A DNA stretch of 64,000 nucleotides from DATCJA01 sp963814955 (GTDB lineage: Bacteria > Acidobacteriota > Vicinamibacteria > Vicinamibacterales > UBA2999), in NCBI GenBank assembly GCA_963814955.1, contig CAWFEX010000008.1, positions 1,240,001-1,304,000 of the forward strand. Direction: 5' to 3'. This document shows positions 43,462 to 52,799 of the stretch, piece after piece (position 1 is the first letter of the stretch; the number at the start of each line of letters is the position of its first letter). A program made the translations under genes and the position numbers. Below the pieces are notes generated by a model. It did no database searches. It was not told the origin of the DNA and saw only the letters and a program-made list of their open reading frames with translations.

Positions 43462-44703
43462 ATGGATCTTGCCTGGATCTCGGTTGGCGCGCTGATCATC
43501 GCCGTCACGCTCAGCATGGTGACGACGATCAACGTGGGCATCGTCTGTCTGGCGTTCGCATGGATCGTCGGCGTGTTGCTCGGCGGCATGTCGGTGGGCG
43601 ATATTCTCGAAGGCTTCCCGACACCGCTGTTCGTCACGCTGGCGGGCGTCACGCTGCTCTTCAGCATGGCGCGGGGTAACGGAACCCTCGAGCGCGTCAC
43701 CGAGCGGGCGGTGCGGCTCTGCCGGGGCCACACGGGCGTGTTGCCCATCATGTTCTTCTTCCTCGCGCTCGGTCTCTCGACGATTGGTCCGGGAAGCATC
43801 GGCGCCGCCGCCCTCCTTGCACCGCCGGCGATGGCAGTGGCAGCGCGGACCGGCATCTCGTTCTTTCTGATGGCTGTGATGATCGGCAACGGTGCCCTGG
43901 CAGGAAGCCTGTCGCCGTTTTCGCCGACAGGTGTTGTCGCCAACAGCGTCATGGCCCGCATGGGGTTTCCGGGGCTGGAGTGGCAGACGTTCATCAACAA
44001 CATCCTCGGCCATACGCTGGTGGCGTTCGGCGGGTACGCACTACTCGGCGGGTTGCGGCTGTTTCGAAGGCCGCAGGGGGCCGCGACCGTGGAAGAGCCA
44101 CCCATTCAGCCGATGGAACCGCGCCATTGGCTGACGGTCGGGTTGATCACGGCGCTGCTCGTCGGTGTGATTGGCTTCGAGTTCGAAGTGGGTATGACAG
44201 CGCTGACGGCGTCAATGATTCTCTCGTTCACCCGCGCCGCTGACGAGAAGGAAGCGATTCTGCGCATGCCCTGGGGCGTGATCCTGATGGTCACAGGCGT
44301 GACCGTTTTGATCGAGCTTCTCGAAAAAACGCAGGGTCTGGATCTCTTTACCGATTTGCTTGTTCGCCTCTCGACGCCCGAATCGGTCACCGCCGTCGTC
44401 GCCTTCGTCACGGGTGTCGTGTCGGTATACAGCAGCACGTCCGGAGTGGTGCTGCCGGCGTTTCTGCCGACGGTACCAGGGATCGTCGAGCGGCTCGGCG
44501 GTCTCGATCCGATCGCGGTTGCCTCGGCGATGAATCTTGGCTCCCACCTGGTGGACCTGTCACCGCTCTCGACCACGGGAGCGCTCTGCCTGGCAGGCGT
44601 GCCGGCCGGCGCCGATTCACGCGGGCTCTTCAATCAACTCCTCGCGTGGGGTCTTTCGATGACTGTCGTCGGCGCGATTTTGTGCTGGCTGATGTTCGGA
44701 TAA
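43462..44703 (+). CDS. MatC-like dicarboxylate carrier
   Basis: A 413-residue integral membrane protein, about 11 helices. The N-terminal half matches the MatC N-terminal (dicarboxylate carrier) domain: FAWIVGVLLGGMSVGDILEG, LFVTLAGVTLLFSMARGNGT and IGPGSIGAAALLAPPAMAVA. The C-terminal half contains SSTSGVVLPAFLPTVPGIVE, typical of the SLC13-related ion transporter fold. Likely transports malonate or another dicarboxylate. Follows the PrpD-like gene. Confidence 0.85.
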   Translation: MDLAWISVGALIIAVTLSMVTTINVGIVCLAFAWIVGVLLGGMSVGDILEGFPTPLFVTLAGVTLLFSMARGNGTLERVTERAVRLCRGHTGVLPIMFFFLALGLSTIGPGSIGAAALLAPPAMAVAARTGISFFLMAVMIGNGALAGSLSPFSPTGVVANSVMARMGFPGLEWQTFINNILGHTLVAFGGYALLGGLRLFRRPQGAATVEEPPIQPMEPRHWLTVGLITALLVGVIGFEFEVGMTALTASMILSFTRAADEKEAILRMPWGVILMVTGVTVLIELLEKTQGLDLFTDLLVRLSTPESVTAVVAFVTGVVSVYSSTSGVVLPAFLPTVPGIVERLGGLDPIAVASAMNLGSHLVDLSPLSTTGALCLAGVPAGADSRGLFNQLLAWGLSMTVVGAILCWLMFG

Positions 44704-44711
44704 TTAGGTAC

Positions 44712-44735
44712 GTAGTGTCCGGCTTTAGCCGGACC
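44712..44735. repeat. GTAG-header GTCCGGC hairpin
   Basis: GTAGTGTCCGGC, TTTA, GCCGGACC after the MatC-like stop. Same element at 48589-48612. Confidence 0.8.
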
Positions 44736-44773
44736 CGTGGCGTGGAGATGCGTCCGCGCACAGGAGGAAAGCG

Positions 44774-45838
44774 ATGCGCAGGTTCTTAATGGCGATCAGC
44801 CTGGCGGCGTGTGCTGCCGTCGCGATGCAGATTCAGGTCAGCGCCCAGGAGGGTCGGGGCCGTGGCGCGGCCGCGGGCGGGACGACCGCCGGTGCGGGCC
44901 GTGGATATCCGACGCCCGAGCAGTACGCCAACTCGAAAGACGCGCAGGCACACGTCGCGAAAGCAAAGGCGATTGCGGGCACCGACTCAAAGCTGATGAT
45001 GCGGTTCGAGAACACATGCGGCGCGCTCGGACCACAGCGCCCGGCTCTCGAAGCGCAGAATGCCGGCCAGAAGCCTGAGCCGCCCCGGCCGGTGGAACCG
45101 GTGCAGATCTTCGACAACATGTGGTACTTCGGCTTCAATACCATCGGCGCGTGGGCAATTCAGACAAGCGACGGCGTGATCCTGATCGACGCGCTGAACA
45201 CGGTGCAGGAGGCGGAGACGATCATCGAGCCATCGTTGAAGAAAGTCGGACTCAACCCGGCCGACGTCAAATACGTCATCGTCGGGCATGGCCACTTCGA
45301 TCACTTTGGCGGGGCGCCATACTTCCAGGACAAATACAAGAGCCGCATCGCGATGAGCGGACCGGACTGGGATCTGATCGAACGACCGAACCCGAACGCC
45401 AATCCCGCGCAGGCAAGCCGGCCGAGACCCAAGCGCGATGTCGTTGTAAGCGACGGCCAGAAGATCACGGTTGGCGACACCACGATCACGCTCGCGATCA
45501 CGCCAGGGCACACCGTCGGCTCGATGGCGTATCTCATTCCGGTCAAGCGCCAGGGCCAGCCCTTCACGGTGCTGATGTTGTCGGGCGCGAACATCACACC
45601 AGACAGGGCTTCGCTCAACGCGTTCAACAAGGCGCTCGACTCGGCAAAAGCCGCGGGCGCTCAGGCGCTCCTGAACGGGCATCCAGGTCTGTTCGGCGAC
45701 GAGCTCGGATGGATGGATCAGTTGAGGAAGAACCCGAAGGGTCCAAACGAGTTTGCCTATACGCGGGACCAGTTCGGCAAGTTCCTCGACATCATGAAGG
45801 AATGTGCGGCCTCGCGCGTAGTGGCGATGGGACTGTAG
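44774..45838 (+). CDS. subclass-B3-like metallo-beta-lactamase-fold hydrolase
   Basis: A 354-residue exported protein with a signal peptide (to VSAQ, about residue 25) and a Gly/Arg/Ala linker. The metal motif HGHFDH lies in VIVGHGHFDHFGGAPYFQDK, and the later histidines are in TPGHTVGSMAYLIP and LNGHPGLFGDELG. This is the complete HxHxDH set of the fold. Closest in layout to B3-type enzymes, but a beta-lactamase role is not shown. Strong ribosome site AGGAGGAAAGCG before the ATG. A diverged relative with an altered motif is at 60134-61240. Confidence 0.9.
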   Translation: MRRFLMAISLAACAAVAMQIQVSAQEGRGRGAAAGGTTAGAGRGYPTPEQYANSKDAQAHVAKAKAIAGTDSKLMMRFENTCGALGPQRPALEAQNAGQKPEPPRPVEPVQIFDNMWYFGFNTIGAWAIQTSDGVILIDALNTVQEAETIIEPSLKKVGLNPADVKYVIVGHGHFDHFGGAPYFQDKYKSRIAMSGPDWDLIERPNPNANPAQASRPRPKRDVVVSDGQKITVGDTTITLAITPGHTVGSMAYLIPVKRQGQPFTVLMLSGANITPDRASLNAFNKALDSAKAAGAQALLNGHPGLFGDELGWMDQLRKNPKGPNEFAYTRDQFGKFLDIMKECAASRVVAMGL

Positions 45839-45865
45839 ACATTAACGGCTGGTCCGAACTGAAAT

Positions 45866-45891
45866 GTAGAGCGCACGCTTCAGCGTGCGCG
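45866..45891. repeat. GTAG-header GCGCACGC hairpin
   Basis: GTAGAGCGCACGC, TTCA, GCGTGCGC, lying between two convergent genes. Same element as the array at 22114-22309. Confidence 0.85.
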
Positions 45892-45896
45892 TTCAC

Positions 45897-47195
45897 CTAA
45901 TCCGCCGGCGCTGGCGTCGCCGGCGGCGCGTGTCTGTGCGAGCCGAAACGTGTCTGCGATTCGTACCAGTAAAGAATCGCCGCGCCAAAACCAATCGTCC
46001 ACGCCACGTACTCCACGAAATAGCCGAGGCCGGTGAGCGGGCCGCCGACGATGAATCCGCCGCCGAGCGCCGCAAGCTTCGCGAGGAGTGTCACGGCGCC
46101 AATCGCCACCACACCGATTGCCACCGCACCATACGCGGCAGGCTCACGCCACCCGAACCTGGCGACGAGCCATCGACCGACGTGGTACGCGAGGCCCACG
46201 AACCCCACGAGTGCCACCAGCATCAACAACAGCACCGCAAACGGCACGAGAAACAGCAGCGGGATCCCCACTATCGAGACTGCAAGAACAACGACCGTCA
46301 GGATCATCACCGGCAGGAACAGAATTTCCGCGACGAGCCCGATGAGTCCGGAGCGAACCGGAGTGGCAGCGGTGCGCGCCGCGATACGTTCAACGGCATT
46401 GCGCCCGAAGGCCACGATGACAACCGCGACAAGCGCCAGCACCGTAAGACGCAGCGCAGTGGCGGCAAGACTTCCCATCCTGGACCAGAATGTGCCAAAC
46501 ATGGCGGGAAACCACTGCCCACGGCGAAACCCGGAACCACCCCGCCCCACTTCCGTCACGTCGCCGTCGACGCGGGACCCGGGCGCCCGATTCAGCGTTC
46601 CCCCAACCGACACGGCATCGCCTCGTACGACTGCGTCCGGTCCCAGTGTCAGCGTTCCGCCAATCGATGTTGCATCGCCTGTCACTTCGCCGTTAACGAT
46701 GACCGATCCGCCGATTGCAACGGCATCGCCTTCCAATCGTTCGTTGCGGTCAACAGTGATATCGCCGCCAAAGCGAACACGATCGCCTCGAGCGACATCG
46801 GTGCGTTCAACAGTTTCGGTCGGCGGCGTCACGGGCGCACCACCGCCGGAGGGTGACGCCGGGGCAGCGCCGGCAAGATCTCGCTGCTGCTGCTGATTGA
46901 GATAGCTGACCTGCAGCACAAGATCGGCGTCCGCACCAAGTCTGTCGCGCAGCTGCTGACCCGTGAGGGTCTCGCCATCAACGGTGACGACGCCGTCGAC
47001 GACCTGGATCATGCGAACGGCGCTTCCACTTTCGCGCGGCACCAGCGCAACACCCTGCTGCAGAGGGACGAGGTCGTAACGCTCACGCAGCCGCGTGTTC
47101 AGAGGTTGTGCGTCGGTTGTTTGTCCGTGGCCGACGTTTTGAAGCGACACGCAAAGAACGATCGCCAGCACGCCGACTGTCCAGTGCCTTCCCAT
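45897..47195 (-). CDS. bactofilin-like polymer-forming protein with membrane domain
   Basis: A 432-residue protein. After a signal-like helix (residues 6-24), about residues 130-225 are a right-handed repeat region with short beta-repeats (LEGDAVAIGGSVIVNGEVTG, SIGGTLTLGPDAVVRGDAVS) as in polymer-forming cytoskeletal proteins; the C-terminal half has about five membrane helices. The combination, beta-helix outside and helices in the membrane, is common in acidobacterial proteins of unknown function. Ends with a Pro/Ala tail. No partners clear; it is convergent with the metallo-hydrolase gene. Confidence 0.82.
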   Translation of the reverse strand: MGRHWTVGVLAIVLCVSLQNVGHGQTTDAQPLNTRLRERYDLVPLQQGVALVPRESGSAVRMIQVVDGVVTVDGETLTGQQLRDRLGADADLVLQVSYLNQQQQRDLAGAAPASPSGGGAPVTPPTETVERTDVARGDRVRFGGDITVDRNERLEGDAVAIGGSVIVNGEVTGDATSIGGTLTLGPDAVVRGDAVSVGGTLNRAPGSRVDGDVTEVGRGGSGFRRGQWFPAMFGTFWSRMGSLAATALRLTVLALVAVVIVAFGRNAVERIAARTAATPVRSGLIGLVAEILFLPVMILTVVVLAVSIVGIPLLFLVPFAVLLLMLVALVGFVGLAYHVGRWLVARFGWREPAAYGAVAIGVVAIGAVTLLAKLAALGGGFIVGGPLTGLGYFVEYVAWTIGFGAAILYWYESQTRFGSHRHAPPATPAPAD

Positions 47196-47217
47196 TGCCC
47201 TTACCTCAACGCATCCA

Positions 47218-47275
47218 CGTAGTGTCCGCCTTCGGGCCGACCAATGCGGGTCGAAGGCGGAAGCCCGACACTACG
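47218..47275. repeat. long hairpin with GTAGTGTC arms
   Basis: Arms CGTAGTGTC and GACACTACG bound a 58-base element with a further inner pair (CCGCCTTCG/CGAAGGCGG). A two-arm version of the GTAG-header class. Confidence 0.82.
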
Positions 47276-47281
47276 ACAGTT

Positions 47282-47803
47282 TCAAAAACACAGCGCGCCC
47301 GGGCCGCGCCATCGCGCGTCCGCGCGCAGCAGCCGCTGCAGCATGTAGAGCGCTCCAAGCCCAACGAGCTCAATCCCGAGCAGAGCAACGGCACTCTGCG
47401 GGGTCGTCATGATGCCCGCAACCGCACTGCTCGCACGGGCCGTGGCCAGCCACCATTCCACGGCGGTGCTGACCGCGACGATGAACGATACGGCAGAGTT
47501 GGTGGCCAGAGTGGCCGCTCCCGCTACCAGCCAGCCTCCCGGCAGGCCGAACATCCCGTAGGCCGCCGCTCCCACGGCGACGACCATCGCCACGGAGGCC
47601 GCCAGAGCTCCAAGACCGACAATCCGGCGCTGTCGCTCGCGCGCAAGCCATGCGGCTTCCGTTGCCCTCTGGACGAAACCGGCCGAGGGTTCGACGTTGG
47701 GCAGTGCCGCAAATGCCTGGGCGAACGCCGCATCCGCGGCATCGTCCAGATCCTGCTGCTCACTCAACAACCACTGCTCTGTACTCGTTCGCCAGCGGCC
47801 CAT
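47282..47803 (-). CDS. membrane protein, probable anti-sigma partner
   Basis: A 173-residue protein. Residues 1-60 are soluble and Ala/Asp-rich (LLSEQQDLDDAADAAFAQAF), followed by two hydrophobic segments and a shorter third one. The layout and the position downstream of an ECF sigma gene fit an anti-sigma factor, but no zinc ligands (HxxxCxxC) are present. The two genes are separated by 133 bases containing a GGGTCTGACCCC repeat, so coupling is loose. Family not recognised. Confidence 0.65.
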   Translation of the reverse strand: MGRWRTSTEQWLLSEQQDLDDAADAAFAQAFAALPNVEPSAGFVQRATEAAWLARERQRRIVGLGALAASVAMVVAVGAAAYGMFGLPGGWLVAGAATLATNSAVSFIVAVSTAVEWWLATARASSAVAGIMTTPQSAVALLGIELVGLGALYMLQRLLRADARWRGPGALCF

Positions 47804-47856
47804 TGTTCGCTGTCTCCTTTACGCAAAGCGCCGGTTTCCGGTTTCAGGTCCCTAGA

Positions 47857-47893
47857 GGGGGTCTGACCCCGGGTCTGACCCCGGGTCAGACCC
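47857..47893. repeat. GGGTCTGACCCC palindromic repeat
   Basis: Near-identical to the element at 6158-6195: direct copies GGGTCTGACCCC, then the inverse CCGGGTCAGACCC. Between the sigma gene and its probable partner. Confidence 0.87.
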
Positions 47894-47936
47894 TCGGGCA
47901 CGGTTTCGGGTCCCTTTGGACCCGCCGGCCTGCCGA

Positions 47937-48506
47937 CTATGGCTTCCATCCCGCCGCCGTCAGCAACGTGGCCAGCTCCTTTCGCCCACGGTGCAGGTAG
48001 GTTTTCACGGTCCCTTCCGGAAGTCGCAGAACGCCTGCAATCTCTTCAACCGTAAGACCTTGCTGGTATCTCAAGACGATGGCTTCCCGGTATTCCGTGC
48101 GCAGCCGCTGCAGCGCGCCCGCCAACGCTTCAGCAAGGGCTTTTCGCTCCACGTCGACATCAGGGGAAGACTCTGGATCCTCGGCCGGGGGGCCAGGATA
48201 GCCGGCTGCCTGCAGCTCGTCGAGCGAGTAGGTGGAGACGCGTTTCCGCCGGAGATGGTCGACCGCGACGTTGTGAAGAATCTGGAAGAACCAGGCGGAG
48301 AATCGACGGTCGGGATCGTAGCTATTCAATCGCGCGAATGCCCGCACGAAGGCGTCCTGCGCAAGATCCTCTGCCAGCGTCCGATCGTTGACAATGCGCG
48401 CGGCCATGTTGACCGCGGCGGTGGCGTACCTCGACACCAAGGTCCGATACGCGTCCTGCGATCCGGCGAGCGCTTGACGGGCGAGTTCGCCGTCGCTTGT
48501 GGGCAC
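47937..48506 (-). CDS. ECF RNA polymerase sigma factor (RpoE-like)
   Basis: A 189-residue sigma factor. Region 2 has DAYRTLVSRYATAAVNMAAR, LAEDLAQDAFVRAFARLNSY and FSAWFFQILHNVAVDHLRRK; region 4 has LRTEYREAIVLRYQQGLTVE and IAGVLRLPEGTVKTYLHRGR. The start is a GTG at 48506. Different subgroup from the SigK-like factor at 10936. Likely controlled by the membrane protein encoded next; targets not identifiable from this window. Confidence 0.92.
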   Translation of the reverse strand: MPTSDGELARQALAGSQDAYRTLVSRYATAAVNMAARIVNDRTLAEDLAQDAFVRAFARLNSYDPDRRFSAWFFQILHNVAVDHLRRKRVSTYSLDELQAAGYPGPPAEDPESSPDVDVERKALAEALAGALQRLRTEYREAIVLRYQQGLTVEEIAGVLRLPEGTVKTYLHRGRKELATLLTAAGWKP

Positions 48507-48588
48507 GGATGATTATGGATACGGAAGTGGCCTCAGGGTGGTTTCACAGCACCGCGCACGGCGGTCGTTCACACTTCTCGTGACAGAC

Positions 48589-48612
48589 GTAGTGTCCGGC
48601 TTCAGCCGGACC
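48589..48612. repeat. GTAG-header GTCCGGC hairpin
   Basis: GTAGTGTCCGGC, TTCA, GCCGGACC just downstream of the TonB receptor stop. Same as 44712-44735. Confidence 0.8.
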
Positions 48613-48634
48613 ATTCGGCGCGTTCTCGATTCGT

Positions 48635-51600
48635 CTAGAAATCCAGCTTGACGACGAGCTGCACGACTCGCGGATCGGTGTTGAGGTCCGTGATCTGGCC
48701 GAACGTCGGACTGTTGATGTCGTAGTCGCCGACAAAGAAGTTCACTCTGTTGAAGAGGTTGAACACGTCAGCGCGAAGCTGCAGTCCCGCCCGGCGCCAT
48801 ACGCGCACGCGCTTGGCGAGAGACAGGTCGACCACGAACTGCGAAGGCCCATCAAAGGCGAGAATGTCCAGATTCCCTGTCTCGCCCGCCGTGGGGTTGA
48901 AGAAAACCTGTCCGGGGAATGACGCCGCATTCGTCAGCGTGTCCGCGCCTGTCGCACGGCCGGTGCTCGGATCGATGAGAGCCGGATCGATCCAGTAGAC
49001 ATTTCCGTTGGCCTCGCGCACACCGAGTCGCTGACTGATCTCACGCGCGGTGAGCGTGCTGCGTGCCGTTTGATTCGTCGAGCGACCGGCCCGATTGAAG
49101 GTTCCTCGCCTGGCGACAATCGAGAAAGGCGACCCGCTCTGCCAGTGGACGATCGTGCTTGCCTGCCATCCACCGGCCAGAACGTCTGACAAACCGCCGC
49201 GATTCATCCATCGCTTTCCCATGCCGAACGGCAGCTCGGCGATGAAGTTCGCGTTGATGACGTGCGTCACGTGAAACGGGGTCCGTCCCTCATTGAGCTC
49301 CGGGCGCGCGTTGTCGAGGAACGGCTCGAAGCGGACCTGCGACGTGCCCGCGGAATTCGAGCGTGTGCTGGCGAGCGTGTAATTGACCTGCCCCATCATT
49401 CCGCTCCGCAGCTGGCGGCGCAGTTCGAGCTGCAGGGCGTGGTAGTTGGTGAACGCGCTGTTATGAATCAGATCGGCGACATAGATGCCCGGGTTGGCGA
49501 GGAATGTCTCTCGGGCGTGCGCGCCGATTTCCGGACCCGCGCTGGTCGTGTACAAATCCGCGAGGGCCGCAACCTGGCCCGTCTGAATGAGACCGCGTAC
49601 GGCAGCGTTTGAGAGGAATCCGCCGCCGAAGTCCGGAATCACCGTGAGCGGCTGGCTCCCGGCGATCGCGGGGTTGAATGCCGGATCGAAGATGCCGGTG
49701 GCTTGCAGCGCGAGAAATCCATTCGTACGCGCCCGCAGAAAGTCCTGCCCGAATGCGCCATGCGGGTTCGTCTGGTTGAGATCGATCCCGCGCCACAGGC
49801 CGCGCCCGAATGTGCCGACGTATCGTGCCTCGCCCGCCAGATACCACGGCAGCTCGCGGGTAATGCCCACGCTCATCTGATGAACGTGCGGCTGCCTGAT
49901 ATCGGGATCGATCGCGAATGCCGCGGCGTCCGGGGCAATGTCCAACTGATCGGCGTAGGTCCGCTCGCGCGTGAACTCCGGTGGCGAAAGGACCGGGATG
50001 CCCGCCGCCAGCGTCGTGTACAGGTTCGGAACAACCGCGTCGGCCTGGAGACCGAAATTCGCGTCCGCCGCATTGAGGCCGACCCTCATCGTCTCTTCGT
50101 TGACGAACGTCAGCGAGTAGCCGCCGCGAACGGCGGTACGGCCGTCCTTGAATGGATCCCAGGCAAACCCGATCGTCGGACCGAAGTTGTTCAGGTCTTT
50201 GTTGTAAAACCCGCCATCAACGAAACCAACACGGCCATTGGGGTCGAGCAGCACATCGCGAACACGGCGGCCGTCCAGCACGGGAAACAGTGCCAGGTTG
50301 TCGTCCTCCTGGAGCGGACTGTAGTACTCCCATTTCAGGCCGGCGCGGACGGTGAAGGCTGGTTTCCAGCGCCAGTTGTCCTGCAGAAACACCGACGCAT
50401 TGTTCAGGCTGTAATTCACGTTGTTCGGAATCCCGGCAACGAAACCGGACGTCTGATCCTGCACGCGGAACGTCTGAGCGACGGCCGACACGGTTCCTGA
50501 AAGAAATGCGAGCCACGAATTTGCCGCCGCGAGATCGAGAGGGCTGATGCCTCCGGGGAACTGGGCAGCCGTGAGCTGCACACGCGCGGGCGCCGCGGGA
50601 CTGAACCCGAACCCGACCTCTGGAAGGCGGCCGGCATACGCATATGAATTGACGCGGATCTGCTGCAACTGACCCCCAAACTGCAATTCATGATCGCGCC
50701 GTACCCACGATCCTGTGTCGCTGTACTGGAAGATCCGCGAATCGCGCCCCTCGGGCTGAAAGCTCGTGATGCGATCGGTGATGAGCGGAAGCGAAAACAT
50801 CGCGTCCCCGAAATCCTCATTGCTCTCGAACGCTCCTGGCGCAAGATTGCCCCCGCCGCGCACCTCATTCGTGAACGTTGACGAGCTCCAGCGCCACGCT
50901 CCAACGTATCGATGCACCGTCGAGTCGGTGAACACGACCGGACGCGCGTGGATACCATCGAGATCGCTCCTGTCGTGCGTCTCAGTGAACCAGCCGTAGT
51001 TGGCTTCGAAACGATGTCCGGGAGTTGCCTCGTAGTCGATCCGCAGCCCCCATTGGTGTCGATCGTTCAGGCTCTCCTGCAGGAAGCGATACCCCGCCGT
51101 GTTGAGTCGTCTGGCTTCCGCGGAATTGCCGACATCGAAGTTGTTCACGTTCGATGCCGTTGGCACCCTCGCGAGGATGTCGCGTCGCACCATGGCGTCG
51201 AGTGGCAGGCCGGCGAGATCCAGGACATTCACGGCGCGCACCTGTCCGTCGTTGGCAATGTAGCGAAACGCGCCTTGTACGAAATCGTCGTGCGCGGGGA
51301 TGACATTGTTTTGCGCCTACTTCGGTCCGCAGCCGGTATCCCTCGTAGTAGCCAAAGAAGAACAGGCGGTTTCGCACAATCGGCCCACCGAGCTTGCCGC
51401 CGAACTGGTTTCGACTGAGCTTCGGAACCGGCAGCCCGCTGCGCTCGTTGAAAAACGAATTGGCGGCGCGCCTGTTGGTGCGATTGAATCCGAAGACGTT
51501 GCCTTGAAACCGGTTCGTGCCGGACGGGGTGATCAGGCGCACTGCGGTGGCGCCGCCCGCGGCATCGGCACCAGGGACGGCCGTTGTGATTGTCAGCTCG

Positions 51601-52242
51601 CCCACGATGTCGGCCGTCGGCCGGTTCGGCGAGAAGTTCAGCGCGTTCTCGCGGATGAAATTGTCCTGGATGTTGATGCCGTCGAGCGTGAGCTGCGTCC
51701 AGGTTGGACGGCCCCCGTTCACCGCAGTTGCCGTTCGATTGACGATGCCGGGGACGCCGGCCTGCAGCGTGATCAGCTCGATCGGGTTGCGGCCGTCGAG
51801 CGGCAGATCGACGATTTGCCGCTGCACCACCGTTTGCGTCACTTCGGGCGTCGTTGTCTGGACCAGCGAGCCGCCGGCGCTGACACTGAGCGTCTCCGTG
51901 AGCGCCCCAACCTCCAGCCGAACCGTCAGCGACCGCTCCGCGCCGACGTTGATTTCCACCTGGGTGAATTGGGCCGTCCTGAATCCGGCGAGACTCACCG
52001 TGACCGTGTACGACCCGGGCTGCACGAGGGGAAAGAGAAACGCGCCCGTCTCGGTCGTGGTGGTCTCCGTCTGCTGCCCGGTCAGCTCGTTGATCAAGCG
52101 TGACGGTGGCGGCGGGAAGCACACCGCCAGTCTCATCGAACACCGTGCCGGCGAGCCGGCCAAAGGAGGCTTGCGCCGACGCCAATGCGGAGCACAACAG
52201 GGTGCTCGCCACGATGGCTGGCAGGGCTTTAAAAAAACGCAT
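48635..52242 (-). CDS. Oar-like TonB-dependent receptor, with two apparent frameshifts
   Basis: About 1200 residues when joined. The signal peptide (to ASAQ, 24) is followed by a carboxypeptidase-regulatory-like domain, interrupted by an extra base near 52095 and resuming INELTGQQTETTTTETGAFL. The plug domain reads PLDGRNPIELITLQAGVPGI. A second extra base near 51316 shifts into the barrel part, which ends FGQITDLNTDPRVVQLVVKLDF. This is the Oar/OmpA-receptor-like group abundant in acidobacteria, usually for large or carbohydrate substrates. ATG 52242 has GGGAGAG upstream. Divergent from blaI-like. Confidence 0.88.
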
Positions 52243-52347
52243 CCTACTCTCCCACTTGTCGGCGTATTCTCGCGCGACTCCATGTTGGCGTCACGCCTTT
52301 CGCCACGTCGGCGGTGAAATCCGCCATCTGAACTCTTAAGTAATTAA

Positions 52348-52376
52348 TTGCTTGAAATCGCCGCCGACGGTATACT
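52348..52376 (+). promoter_or_regulatory. putative promoter of the blaI-M56 unit
   Basis: A -35-like TTGCTT (52348-52353), a 17-base spacer and a -10 TATACT (52371-52376), placing the start of transcription within or beside the palindromic operator. Confidence 0.55.
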
Positions 52377-52381
52377 GCGCA

Positions 52382-52403
52382 ATCTCTTAAATATTTAAGA
52401 GAT
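52382..52403. promoter_or_regulatory. BlaI-type operator palindrome
   Basis: A perfect 22-base palindrome: ATCTCTTAAAT followed by its reverse complement, 10 bases before the regulator start. A CTCTTAA half-site recurs at 52333-52339 on the TonB-receptor side, so a degenerate second operator is possible. Family operators are also inverted repeats of this size, but the sequence differs from the staphylococcal one. Confidence 0.75.
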
Positions 52404-52413
52404 AAGCCGCCTG

Positions 52414-52788
52414 ATGCCACGCCGCCGCTCGCCCGCGTTGACCGACGCCGAAACCCGTATCATGGCCGTCCTGTGGGAACGAACCACGGCGACGGTGGCC
52501 GACGTCGTCGCCGCGTTGAACAAGAAGCGAACGGTCAGCTACAGCACCGTCCAGACGATTCTCCGCATTCTAGAAGGCAAAGGATACGTGTCTCATGAGA
52601 AAGTCGGTCGGGCGTTCATCTTTCGGCCGCGCGTTGACGAACGTCAGGCGCGTCGCCGGGCGCTTCGGCACCTGATGACGCGCCTGTTCAACGGGTCTCC
52701 GAGCCTGCTTGTGCTCAACGTCCTCGAGGACGAACAGATCGACTCGGACGAACTGGCCCGTCTGAAGAAAGTGATCGAAGAAGCATAA
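52414..52788 (+). CDS. BlaI/MecI/CopY-family transcriptional repressor
   Basis: A 124-residue winged-helix regulator: LTDAETRIMAVLWERTTATV, SYSTVQTILRILEGKGYVSH and KVGRAFIFRPRVDERQARRR. The C-terminal helix (SPSLLVLNVLEDEQIDSDEL) is the dimerisation domain. It stands just before the M56 protease-sensor gene (11-base gap), the usual BlaI-BlaR1 arrangement. A perfect palindrome upstream should be its operator, and the divergent TonB receptor may be co-regulated. Confidence 0.93.
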   Translation: MPRRRSPALTDAETRIMAVLWERTTATVADVVAALNKKRTVSYSTVQTILRILEGKGYVSHEKVGRAFIFRPRVDERQARRRALRHLMTRLFNGSPSLLVLNVLEDEQIDSDELARLKKVIEEA

Positions 52789-52799
52789 AGGAATTGCGA

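Noticed and set aside
44774..45838. Beta-lactamase resistance gene
   Set aside because: The fold and HxHxDH motif are shared by many hydrolases; nothing shows beta-lactam specificity.
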